Positions 57,126 to 64,000 of a DNA stretch of 64,000 bases are shown one piece after another. Both the position numbers and the translations under genes were made by a program. The stretch's first letter is position 1; every line of letters starts with the position of its first letter. The stretch is from Rodentibacter rarus (GTDB lineage Bacteria > Pseudomonadota > Gammaproteobacteria > Enterobacterales > Pasteurellaceae). The notes under the pieces were generated by a model. It was given only the letters and a program-made list of their open reading frames with translations. It was not told the origin of the DNA and made no database searches. The DNA lies in assembly GCF_001998965.1 (NCBI RefSeq), contig NZ_MLHJ01000009.1:47907-111906 (forward strand). Direction: 5' to 3'.

Positions 57126-58574
57126 ATGGAATACTATTTAGGTATTGATTGTGGTGGAACTTTTATTAAAGCAGCTATAGTGGATAGTGTTGGGAATATT
57201 CTTTCATCATCAAGGCAAAATTCTCCAATACTAAGTGAAAAAGAAGGCTATGCTGAAAGGGATATGACTAAATTATGGTTAGATTGTATTAAAGTCATAA
57301 AAGCGGTTATAGAACAAAGTAATATCAGTTCAAAACGAATAAAATCTATTGGAATATCTGCTCAGGGTAAAGGACTGTTTCTATTGGATAAGGGAAATAA
57401 ACCTTTAGGGAAAGCTATTCTTTCTTCGGATCAAAGAGCTAACAATATTGTCAAAAATTGGGAGAAAGAACATATTCATCATTGGCTCTATCCAAGGACC
57501 TATCAACCACTTTGGGCAGGTCATCCAGTTTCAATTTTACGTTGGCTGAAGGAGAATGATAAAGAACGTTATGAAAGTATTGGTGCTATCTTAATGTCTC
57601 ATGACTACCTTAGGTTTTGTTTAACAGGCAAATTATATTGTGAAGAAACGAATATTTCTGAATCTAATTTATATAATATGACAACAAAAACCTATGATGC
57701 TGAAATTATAGAAAAATTAGGCATCGCTGATGTATATGACAAACTTCCTCCTATAGTAAAATCAAATCAAGTGGTAGGCTATATTATGCGAGAAGCAGCC
57801 GAATTGTCAGGTTTAGAAGTGGGAACGCCTGTAGTTGGTGGTTTATTTGATGTAGTGGCTTCCACATTATGTGCTAATCTGACAGATGAGAATAAACTTT
57901 GTGCTATTTTGGGTACTTGGCACATTGTTAGTGGAATAACACGGAATTTTGCAAGTCAACAACAACGATTGGTTCATGGTTGTTATCCTGAAACAAATAA
58001 GTTGATTGTTCATGATGATAGCCCAACTTCTATTGCGAATTTAGAATGGTTCATTGAACAGTGGGCGCCCCTAACTTATGACGAAATCAATATTCTTGTA
58101 GATAGTGTAAAACCTCAGTTAGATTCGATTCTATTTATTCCATTTTTATATGGAACGAATGCAGGGGATGTGAAGGGAGGATTATATGGAATCCAATCCT
58201 ACCATACCAAATCTCATTTATTACGTGCAATTTATGAAGGCGTTATTTTTAGCTTATTGACGCATATAGAAAAGATGAAGAAAAAATTTCCTAATGTAGA
58301 AAGATTACATGTAATGGGAGGAATAACGAAATCACAGGTATGGCTGCAAATTCTTGCTGATATTACTGGTATGTCGTTAGAAGTTTCTGCAATAGATGAA
58401 CTGGGGTGTTTAGGGGCAGCGTTAGTTGCTATGCAAGGTATTGGCGCAGATACAAAATGTATGATTAATAAGTTAAAAAGCGTTGAATATATAGAACCCA
58501 ATAAAGAAAATTATTTTATATATCAACAAAAATATAAGTATTATACGAAGTTAATCAATGCACTTAAAAGCTGA
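57126..58574 (+). CDS. FGGY-family carbohydrate kinase (L-xylulose / 3-keto-L-gulonate kinase-like)
   Basis: ATP-dependent sugar kinase of 482 residues. N-terminal 'LGIDCGGTFIKAAIVDSVG', then 'GYAERDMTKLWLDCIKVIKA', 'IGISAQGKGLFLLDKGNKPL', 'AILSSDQRANNIVKNW', 'GHPVSILRWLKENDKERY', 'EETNISESNLYNM' and catalytic-domain 'GGLFDVVASTLC' follow E. coli LyxK/SgbK closely. It would phosphorylate the imported sugar or its keto form. No isomerase, aldolase or epimerase is in the locus, so the pathway needs genes from elsewhere. The stop overlaps the regulator start (TGATG). Confidence 0.87.
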   Translation: MEYYLGIDCGGTFIKAAIVDSVGNILSSSRQNSPILSEKEGYAERDMTKLWLDCIKVIKAVIEQSNISSKRIKSIGISAQGKGLFLLDKGNKPLGKAILSSDQRANNIVKNWEKEHIHHWLYPRTYQPLWAGHPVSILRWLKENDKERYESIGAILMSHDYLRFCLTGKLYCEETNISESNLYNMTTKTYDAEIIEKLGIADVYDKLPPIVKSNQVVGYIMREAAELSGLEVGTPVVGGLFDVVASTLCANLTDENKLCAILGTWHIVSGITRNFASQQQRLVHGCYPETNKLIVHDDSPTSIANLEWFIEQWAPLTYDEINILVDSVKPQLDSILFIPFLYGTNAGDVKGGLYGIQSYHTKSHLLRAIYEGVIFSLLTHIEKMKKKFPNVERLHVMGGITKSQVWLQILADITGMSLEVSAIDELGCLGAALVAMQGIGADTKCMINKLKSVEYIEPNKENYFIYQQKYKYYTKLINALKS

Positions 58575-59335
58575 TGAGTGGTCATATGGCAATAGATAAT
58601 ATTAAAGCTAATTCTAGGATAAAAAAATTAGAATTACTTTTAAAGCAGGTGGACAAAATCCATTTACGAGAGGCTTCTACTATCCTGAATGTCTCAGAAA
58701 TGACTATTCGCCGAGATCTGGCATCTACCAATTCAATGAGTTTATTAGGTGGATATATAGTTAATGACGCAAAAAATAGCTATTTCCTTTTAGAACAACA
58801 AGATAAAAATGTAGTAGAAAAAATGGAAGTAGGAAAATTAGCTTCTTCTTTAATTGAGGATGGGGATGTCATATTTTTTGACTGTGGGACGACAATTGCC
58901 TCTTTGGCTTCACAAATATCTAATAAAGTAAAATTTACAGCAATATGTTGTTCTATTAACACTTTTATGATTTTACAAGAGAAAATAAATTGCAATATTA
59001 TTTTATGCGGTGGTCACTATTCGAGAGATAATTCACTCGTCACATCTATTCAAAATTATTCCATATTGGATTTTGTATGCACCACGAAGGCTTTTATTGC
59101 TACTTCTGGTGTTGATAAACAACAGGGATTAACCTGTTTTAGATTTAGTGAAGCTCAAGTAAAACAGAAAGCGATGGCAAAAGCACAAAAGAAGATTCTT
59201 ATCTTTGATCATACCAAGTTTAAACAAGTTCACCCCGCTTATATTGGTCGACTTGATGACTTTGATCTAATAGTTTGTAATAAACCAATTCCAGAAGAAT
59301 TTGGAATACCAAGTGAAAGGATTTGGAAAAGATAA
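58574..59335 (+). CDS. DeoR-family transcriptional repressor
   Basis: Regulator of 253 residues with an N-terminal DeoR helix-turn-helix ('IHLREASTILNVSEMTIRRD', about 32-51) and a C-terminal sugar-phosphate sensor. 'EDGDVIFFDCGTTIASLA', 'FTAICCSINTFMILQEKINC' and 'NIILCGGHYSRDNS' resemble E. coli DeoR itself more than UlaR or GlpR. It is translationally coupled to the kinase, so it is likely an autoregulated local repressor induced by the phosphorylated sugar. An in-frame ATG at 58586 is an alternative start. Confidence 0.88.
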   Translation: MSGHMAIDNIKANSRIKKLELLLKQVDKIHLREASTILNVSEMTIRRDLASTNSMSLLGGYIVNDAKNSYFLLEQQDKNVVEKMEVGKLASSLIEDGDVIFFDCGTTIASLASQISNKVKFTAICCSINTFMILQEKINCNIILCGGHYSRDNSLVTSIQNYSILDFVCTTKAFIATSGVDKQQGLTCFRFSEAQVKQKAMAKAQKKILIFDHTKFKQVHPAYIGRLDDFDLIVCNKPIPEEFGIPSERIWKR

Positions 59336-59373
59336 TTAAACTAAAATACAACTATTTTTCTAGATTAATTTTA

Positions 59374-59434
59374 GGGGCTGTAAAAGTTTTGTTTCTAGTA
59401 TATTACTTTAGTAAATACTAAAATTCATAGCCCC
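59374..59434. repeat. Palindrome with GGGGCTGT ends (MITE- or IS-end-like)
   Basis: GGGGCTGT (59374-59381) faces ATAGCCCC (59427-59434), and the middle contains a second AT palindrome (TAGTAT...ATACTA, 59396-59420). The outer ends recall the IS1016 terminus GGGGCTGT that I know from H. influenzae. It marks the end of the sugar island. It may also act as the terminator of that operon. Confidence 0.45.
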
Positions 59435-59475
59435 TATTCATTTCAACTAATGGGAAGTTGTTACTTATTTATAGC

Positions 59476-60756
59476 TTATAAGTTTTCCCCTTGTTTTTCC
59501 AAAAGTGCGGTGGGATTTTCTTTGGTTTTTTCTGTCTCTTCATGGTGGAGAGACATCGCATGGCGTAGGCTTTCTTGGCGGATTTGTTCTGCCGTTGCGT
59601 TATCGCCTGCTTGTTCAAAGATATAAATTGCCATCATGGTATCGTTAGATTCAAGCTGTTTTGGACAAGCGATGACTTTTTTAAATGCTTCAGCCGCTTT
59701 GGTAAATTCGTTATTGCGAACATACAAATAACCTAAGGCTCGGTTGATTCCGCATTGCTGATCTTCATCTGCACGTTTGACCCGTTTTTCGATCATTTTG
59801 ATTAATTTGGTATTATCAACCGGTTGTAGGCGGGTTATTTGGGTGCAAAGTGTTGGGCTTAATGGGGTGTTTTCTCCCCATTTTTTCAATACTTCGAGGG
59901 TAAATTCATAAGCGGATTCATGATCATTACAATCAATTAAACGCTCAATCAATGCCACTTTTAAATCTAAGTCTTGGCGACGGCGACGAGGCTGTTCTTC
60001 CCACCAAGCAAGCAAACCATCCACCCCTTCTTCATTCATTTTTTCATCAAGTAGGCCATTTTCGGTTTTAACCTGTATCGCTTTAAATTCTTCTTCATTG
60101 TATATGCCGGCACGTTGAATTAAATCCAAAATGTTATCAAGAGCCTGATAGGCTTTGGATTGGGTATAAATTTCAACGGCAAGTTTTAATACTTCTTTAT
60201 TGCGATCTGTCATTTCCAACAAGCTATCTACCGAGCTTCTGGCGGCCGGTAATTTGTTTTGTTGTAATAGAATGCGGGTGCGGGCAATCTCTACCAACAA
60301 ATTGTCGGAACCGGCAAGCTCTGTGGCTTCAATTAAATAGCGGTTTGCACTAAATTCATCACCACGTTGTTGGGCGGCTTCTGCCGCAGTAATTAAATTC
60401 AAAATCGGTTCATCGGAATGTTTGGCATTTTTACCGATAAGTTTCTCTGCTTTGGCATAATCGCCCTCGTTCATTTTCATTAAACCTTTAAGGGTTTGTT
60501 TTTGTGCTTTCACCCGTTTACGGCGGGAAAACCAACTGTAGGTGTTATTACTTAAACGAAGAAAACGGCTGATCCCCCATTCAACAAAATAAATGATCGC
60601 AAGGGTAGCCACAAATAAGATCACGAGGGTCGTGATGGACATTTCATAAATATTGTTCGCCGTTTCAATACGCACATAACCTTGCTGACCGGAAAGATGG
60701 GGGCCTGCAATAAGTCCAGCGAGTAAAGCCAGCATTAAAAATAGTGTTCTAAACAT
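59476..60756 (-). CDS. hemY: HemY protein, membrane TPR
   Basis: Inner-membrane protein of the hemCDXY operon, 426 residues, not the protoporphyrinogen oxidase of the same name. Two N-terminal membrane segments ('[18 protein letters not shown]', '[20 protein letters not shown]') are followed by a helical TPR region ('[20 protein letters not shown]', '[20 protein letters not shown]'). Exact role is unknown; E. coli HemY is proposed to help haem-synthesis enzymes at the membrane. It follows hemX by 9 bp. Confidence 0.92.
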   Translation of the reverse strand: MFRTLFLMLALLAGLIAGPHLSGQQGYVRIETANNIYEMSITTLVILFVATLAIIYFVEWGISRFLRLSNNTYSWFSRRKRVKAQKQTLKGLMKMNEGDYAKAEKLIGKNAKHSDEPILNLITAAEAAQQRGDEFSANRYLIEATELAGSDNLLVEIARTRILLQQNKLPAARSSVDSLLEMTDRNKEVLKLAVEIYTQSKAYQALDNILDLIQRAGIYNEEEFKAIQVKTENGLLDEKMNEEGVDGLLAWWEEQPRRRRQDLDLKVALIERLIDCNDHESAYEFTLEVLKKWGENTPLSPTLCTQITRLQPVDNTKLIKMIEKRVKRADEDQQCGINRALGYLYVRNNEFTKAAEAFKKVIACPKQLESNDTMMAIYIFEQAGDNATAEQIRQESLRHAMSLHHEETEKTKENPTALLEKQGENL

Positions 60757-60765
60757 AGTCTATCC

Positions 60766-62022
60766 TTATTGTTGTGGCTCAGTTGTTGGTTTGGCTTGCG
60801 GAGAAACGCTTTCCGGATGATTGGTTGGATTTTCCGATACCGCTTCCGATTTAGCCGGTTCATTGAGGGATTTTTCTGCCTCAATTTCGATTTTTTGCAC
60901 CTCTGCCGGTATGCGGTTGAGATATTTATCCAACAAGTTCAAACTTTGTAATTGGGTTGGAACGTCTACATAAACGGATAATTCTGCTAATTCATCAATG
61001 GATTTTAAGAAATTTTGGGTGACTTCTGCATCAGTATCAAAATAGCTACGCACCCAAGTTGCCACGGCATCCAAAGATTGTTTATACAGATCATTTTGTT
61101 GGCGTGGTACTGCCATAATGGCTAATTGCAAACGCAGACGGATATTCTCACGTAAATAAATATCTTGATTCGGTGCAAGCAACTCTTTTTTATCTGCCCC
61201 CTGTTTTGGCGTGATACGAATAAAATGATTTAAAAAAGAGACCGCACTTTTTTCTGCATTTGCCTGCCAGTCATCTAACGAATCGGACAATTTTTCCGAA
61301 TTAGGGTCATCGCCAAAATTCACATTAAGCACAGGCAATTCATCCACCGAATTGGCGAGCAGAGAAAGGCGTTGCATCACGGCATTTTGATCAATACTGT
61401 CAACGGAAAGGAGTTGTTTGAGATCTTGGTTGATGGCAGAACGAACGGCCATCGCCTCAGTATTATTGACTTTGGTTAGCGTTTCGTCAGCCAGTTTGAG
61501 TAAGGACACGCCGGTATCCACATCGTTGTCTAACACTAATTTACGCAAAGCATTGTTTAATAAGAAATCGGCTTCAGAAAATAACCAATCGTTAGGTTGT
61601 TGCGCAACCGCTTGTTTGCTGACATAGTCAAGCTGTTGGCGTAGGGTGCTAAAAGCTTGTTCTTTTGCTGCAAGTTGCTGTTCAAGTTGGGTGATTTTGC
61701 TTTGTGTTTCACTGTTGGCTTTTTCAAGCTGAACAAATTGTTCGGTTTGGTTTTGATTGGTTGGCACTGTCGCAGTTTGACCGATTTGTCCTTCAAGTGC
61801 GGTCAGTTTTTGTTGAATTTCGTTCACTTGTTGCTGACCGAAATAATAACCGACACCGCCTACACCCAAAGCGATTAAAATAGCCAACAGACTTAATCCT
61901 GTTCCACTTTTTTTCACGATAGTTTGAGGAGGGGGAGGAGGGATTTCTACTTGATTTTCAACCGCACTTTGTACGCTTTTATCAAGATTTTCCACGACTT
62001 CATTTGATTGATTTTTCGCCAT
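60766..62022 (-). CDS. hemX: HemX, putative uroporphyrinogen-III C-methyltransferase-like membrane protein
   Basis: Membrane protein of 418 residues. A Pro-rich cytoplasmic start ('EIPPPPPQTIV') precedes one membrane segment (about 45-65, 'GLSLLAILIALGVGGVGYYF'), then a coiled coil (about 68-130) and the HemX domain with 'WLFSEADFLLNNALRKLVLD'. The annotation as a methyltransferase in some databases is not supported by any SAM motif here. The ATG at 62022 has AAGGA at the right distance; one two codons earlier is too close. Between hemD and hemY. Confidence 0.9.
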   Translation of the reverse strand: MAKNQSNEVVENLDKSVQSAVENQVEIPPPPPQTIVKKSGTGLSLLAILIALGVGGVGYYFGQQQVNEIQQKLTALEGQIGQTATVPTNQNQTEQFVQLEKANSETQSKITQLEQQLAAKEQAFSTLRQQLDYVSKQAVAQQPNDWLFSEADFLLNNALRKLVLDNDVDTGVSLLKLADETLTKVNNTEAMAVRSAINQDLKQLLSVDSIDQNAVMQRLSLLANSVDELPVLNVNFGDDPNSEKLSDSLDDWQANAEKSAVSFLNHFIRITPKQGADKKELLAPNQDIYLRENIRLRLQLAIMAVPRQQNDLYKQSLDAVATWVRSYFDTDAEVTQNFLKSIDELAELSVYVDVPTQLQSLNLLDKYLNRIPAEVQKIEIEAEKSLNEPAKSEAVSENPTNHPESVSPQAKPTTEPQQ

Positions 62023-62034
62023 ATTCATTCCTTA

Positions 62035-62784
62035 TTAGGTCATTGAGCTAAGTAATGTATTCAACAAACTTGGGTTGTCCGCCTTTGGAGACAAGGTGAC
62101 GCTTTGCCAGCCTTGCTGTTGCGCTGCTTCTGCAATACGAGGGCTGACTGTCACTAAGCGGCAACCTTTCAGCCAATTTTGCTCATTTTCCGGTACAAAT
62201 TCAATGAGTGCTTGCAGAATTTCGAGGCTGGTTACCACTAAAGTATCAACACCGGCACGTTTACAAATACTGGTTTGTTCTTCCTTATTATAGAGGATTG
62301 GCTCTCTACGGTAACATTCTAAAATATCAACAATGGCGCCTCGTTGTTTTGCCTGTTCTGCAAAATATTCACGTCCGCTGTTGCCACGTAAAATTAAAAT
62401 TTGTTTTCCATCAAGCCGTTGCATTTGTGGAAGAGCAAGTAAGGCTTCACTATTTTCCTGTGAGATAGGATAACGGACGACTTGCTCGCTTTGACAAGAA
62501 AAATACTGAGCGGTTCTTTGCCCGACAGTAAAGTATTGTAAATCTTCACGCCAATAAAAACCGGTTTCTTTCAACGTTTTAACGGAAAAATCGACCGCAC
62601 TTTGGGAGACGAGAAACACATAATCACCACAGTTAAGTTGAGTCAATTTTTTTGGAAATGCTTCCAAATCGCCACCGCTTTCAAAGGTGAATAAAGGGAG
62701 GTGCAATGCTACGATGCCCGATTGATTGAGTAAATCAACCAGTTGTTTTCCACGTTCATCTGGGCGGGTGACAAGCACAGCCAT
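62035..62784 (-). CDS. hemD: Uroporphyrinogen-III synthase
   Basis: Closes hydroxymethylbilane to uroporphyrinogen III with inversion of ring D; 249 residues. The family is poorly conserved, but 'AVLVTRPDERGKQLVDLLNQ', 'DYVFLVSQSAVDF', 'ILILRGNSGREYFAEQAKQR' and 'DTLVVTSLEILQALIEF' are typical. Its ATG shares a base with the hemC stop (TAATG), so the two are translated together. Such an operon implies at least part of the haem pathway is present. Confidence 0.92.
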   Translation of the reverse strand: MAVLVTRPDERGKQLVDLLNQSGIVALHLPLFTFESGGDLEAFPKKLTQLNCGDYVFLVSQSAVDFSVKTLKETGFYWREDLQYFTVGQRTAQYFSCQSEQVVRYPISQENSEALLALPQMQRLDGKQILILRGNSGREYFAEQAKQRGAIVDILECYRREPILYNKEEQTSICKRAGVDTLVVTSLEILQALIEFVPENEQNWLKGCRLVTVSPRIAEAAQQQGWQSVTLSPKADNPSLLNTLLSSMT

Positions 62785-63719
62785 TATTGTTCTCCTTGGG
62801 CGTACAGGTTGGCAAGAATACGATCTGCACCTTGGGCAAGGAGTTGTTCTGCGATTCGAACGCCTAATTCTTCTGCATTTTCCACCGCACTTTTTCCTTC
62901 GGCTCGGATAACCGCAGAGCCGTCAAGTTCGCCCACGAGGGCTCGTAAATAAATCTGATTGTTTTCCAAAATGGCATAGCCGCCAATAGGCACTTGGCAA
63001 CCACCTTGTAAACGAGCATTCATTGCCCGTTCTGCCAAAACGCAAGCGGTAGTTTCTTCATCGACAAGAGGTGTTAGCAAGGCTTGAACCATTGTATCAT
63101 CGGTGCGACATTCTATTCCCACCGCACCTTGACCGGCTGCCGGTAAAGAGAGCTCGGTCTCAATAAATGAGGTGATGCGTTCTTTCATCCCTAAGCGGAT
63201 TAACCCGGCAGCGGCAAGAATAATCGCATCGTATTCACCCTTATCTAATTTACTTAAACGGGTGCCAACATTGCCTCGTAACGAACGAATATCTAAATCC
63301 GGGCGTAATTGTTTTAGCTGACATTGACGGCGTAAACTTGAGGTGCCAACAATCGCCCCTTGGGGTAGGTCATCAAGCGAGGTATAGCGATTGGAAATAA
63401 AGGCATCACGAGGATCTTCCCGTTTACAGATCACACTTAATCCCAATCCTTCAGGGAATTGCATTGGTACATCCTTCATAGAATGGACAGCAATATCCGC
63501 CCGATTTTCTAACAAGGCATTTTCTAGCTCTTTGACAAATAGCCCTTTTCCACCAATTTTAGCCAAGGGGGTATCAAGAATCACATCCCCTTTAGTGACC
63601 ATTGGAACAAGTTCTACAGTGAGAGTAGGATGAAACGCCTCTAAACGTGCTTTAACAAAATTTGCTTGCCATAGTGCAAGTGGACTTTGCCGGGTGGCAA
63701 TTCTTAAAATGGTTGACAT
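62784..63719 (-). CDS. hemC: Porphobilinogen deaminase (hydroxymethylbilane synthase)
   Basis: Polymerises four porphobilinogens into hydroxymethylbilane; 311 residues. '[20 protein letters not shown]', '[20 protein letters not shown]', '[18 protein letters not shown]', '[11 protein letters not shown]' and the cofactor-binding Cys in '[13 protein letters not shown]' are present. The ATG at 63719 starts nearest the family N-terminus; 63728 would add three residues. First gene of hemCDXY. It diverges from the next gene over about 260 bp. Confidence 0.95.
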   Translation of the reverse strand: MSTILRIATRQSPLALWQANFVKARLEAFHPTLTVELVPMVTKGDVILDTPLAKIGGKGLFVKELENALLENRADIAVHSMKDVPMQFPEGLGLSVICKREDPRDAFISNRYTSLDDLPQGAIVGTSSLRRQCQLKQLRPDLDIRSLRGNVGTRLSKLDKGEYDAIILAAAGLIRLGMKERITSFIETELSLPAAGQGAVGIECRTDDTMVQALLTPLVDEETTACVLAERAMNARLQGGCQVPIGGYAILENNQIYLRALVGELDGSAVIRAEGKSAVENAEELGVRIAEQLLAQGADRILANLYAQGEQ

Positions 63720-63979
63720 AGTTATCATTATATTAATGTCTTAGCAATGTTGCCTATCCTATCACTGTTAAGTTGAAAAGTCAGTTTTCATTTAATTTTT
63801 AGATTTCCATTTTATGTGATATTGCTATTTAATAAGCCTAATAATAAATCAACATTTGATTGTTAAAAACGTAGTTTTTTCTTGAGTTTTTACTAAAATT
63901 TAGTACCATTGCGCTGAATTTTGCCACGAGGTTAATTAAGTGCAAAATAACTATTGACTTAACGAACAAAGGATGCAGA

Positions 63980-64000
63980 ATGAGCCAACAGCCAACAGCC
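63980..64000 (+). CDS. Start of an unidentified gene (truncated by window end)
   Basis: An AAAGGA site at 63968-63973 precedes an ATG at 63980, and the frame reads 'MSQQPTA' to the edge. Too short to identify. A possible promoter, TTGAGT (63882-63887) with TACCAT (63904-63909) at a 16-bp spacing, lies upstream. In several gammaproteobacteria the gene divergent from hemC is cyaA, but this N-terminus does not obviously match it. Confidence 0.5.

Noticed and set aside
60766..62022. HemX as an active uroporphyrinogen-III methyltransferase
   Set aside because: No SAM-binding or CobA-type motif; it is a membrane-anchored coiled-coil protein.

Overview
The window is chromosomal DNA of a Pasteurellaceae bacterium in the Haemophilus/Aggregatibacter group. 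The 9-bp uptake signal AAGTGCGGT (or its complement) occurs a few dozen times, both inside genes and as inverted pairs that form terminators. Several blocks also follow the order I recall from Haemophilus influenzae: pnp-nlpI-deaD-mltF, bamD/rluD-pgeF, brnQ/nhaA, rdgB-kdkA/opsX, queH-ispB/rplU-rpmA-eamA-obgE, bcp/dapA-bamC and hemCDXY. The species cannot be fixed from the sequence alone; an Aggregatibacter-like organism is my best guess.

Layout. 1-10.4 kb: RNA decay and helicase genes, a lytic transglycosylase, BamD, pseudouridine synthase RluD, PgeF, and two transporters (BrnQ, NhaA) separated by a perfect-core CRP site. 10.6-16.2 kb: a compact six-gene minus-strand operon related to E. coli ynbABCD with an added PlsC-type acyltransferase and a small membrane protein. 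It looks like a self-contained accessory phospholipid pathway and is the best candidate here for poorly described biology. 16.3-23.6 kb: ispH-lspA-ileS, a frameshifted DUF2442 gene beside a palindromic repeat, ribF and murJ. 23.8-28.8 kb: rpsT (UUG start), a decayed IS3-type element, and ssb/uvrA diverging around a LexA box. 28.8-36.7 kb: a RarD-like gene killed by one nonsense codon, an Lrp-type regulator, rdgB-kdkA and opsX (lipopolysaccharide core), an AhpD-like protein, an ABC exporter and a DASS transporter. 37-42.4 kb: a frameshifted small secreted-protein gene, dusC-djlA, rph-pyrE and a SulP transporter. 42.5-48.1 kb: tRNA-Ser(GGA), psiE, queH-ispB, rplU-rpmA, a DMT exporter and obgE.

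48.1-50.4 kb holds two nested dead insertion sequences: an IS3-type element interrupted by a second element with 23-bp perfect terminal repeats and a degenerate duplicated target. Then come bcp, dapA and bamC, followed by a 3' fragment of ispF beside an IS end. 53.4-59.4 kb is an AT-rich, uptake-signal-free sugar island: a divergent, frameshifted periplasmic binding protein, an RbsA-type ATPase, an RbsC-type permease, a LyxK/SgbK-type kinase and a DeoR-type repressor, with DeoR-operator-like sequences in the divergent promoter. The window closes with hemCDXY on the minus strand and the first codons of a divergent gene.

No CRISPR array, rRNA, prophage or obvious defence system was seen.
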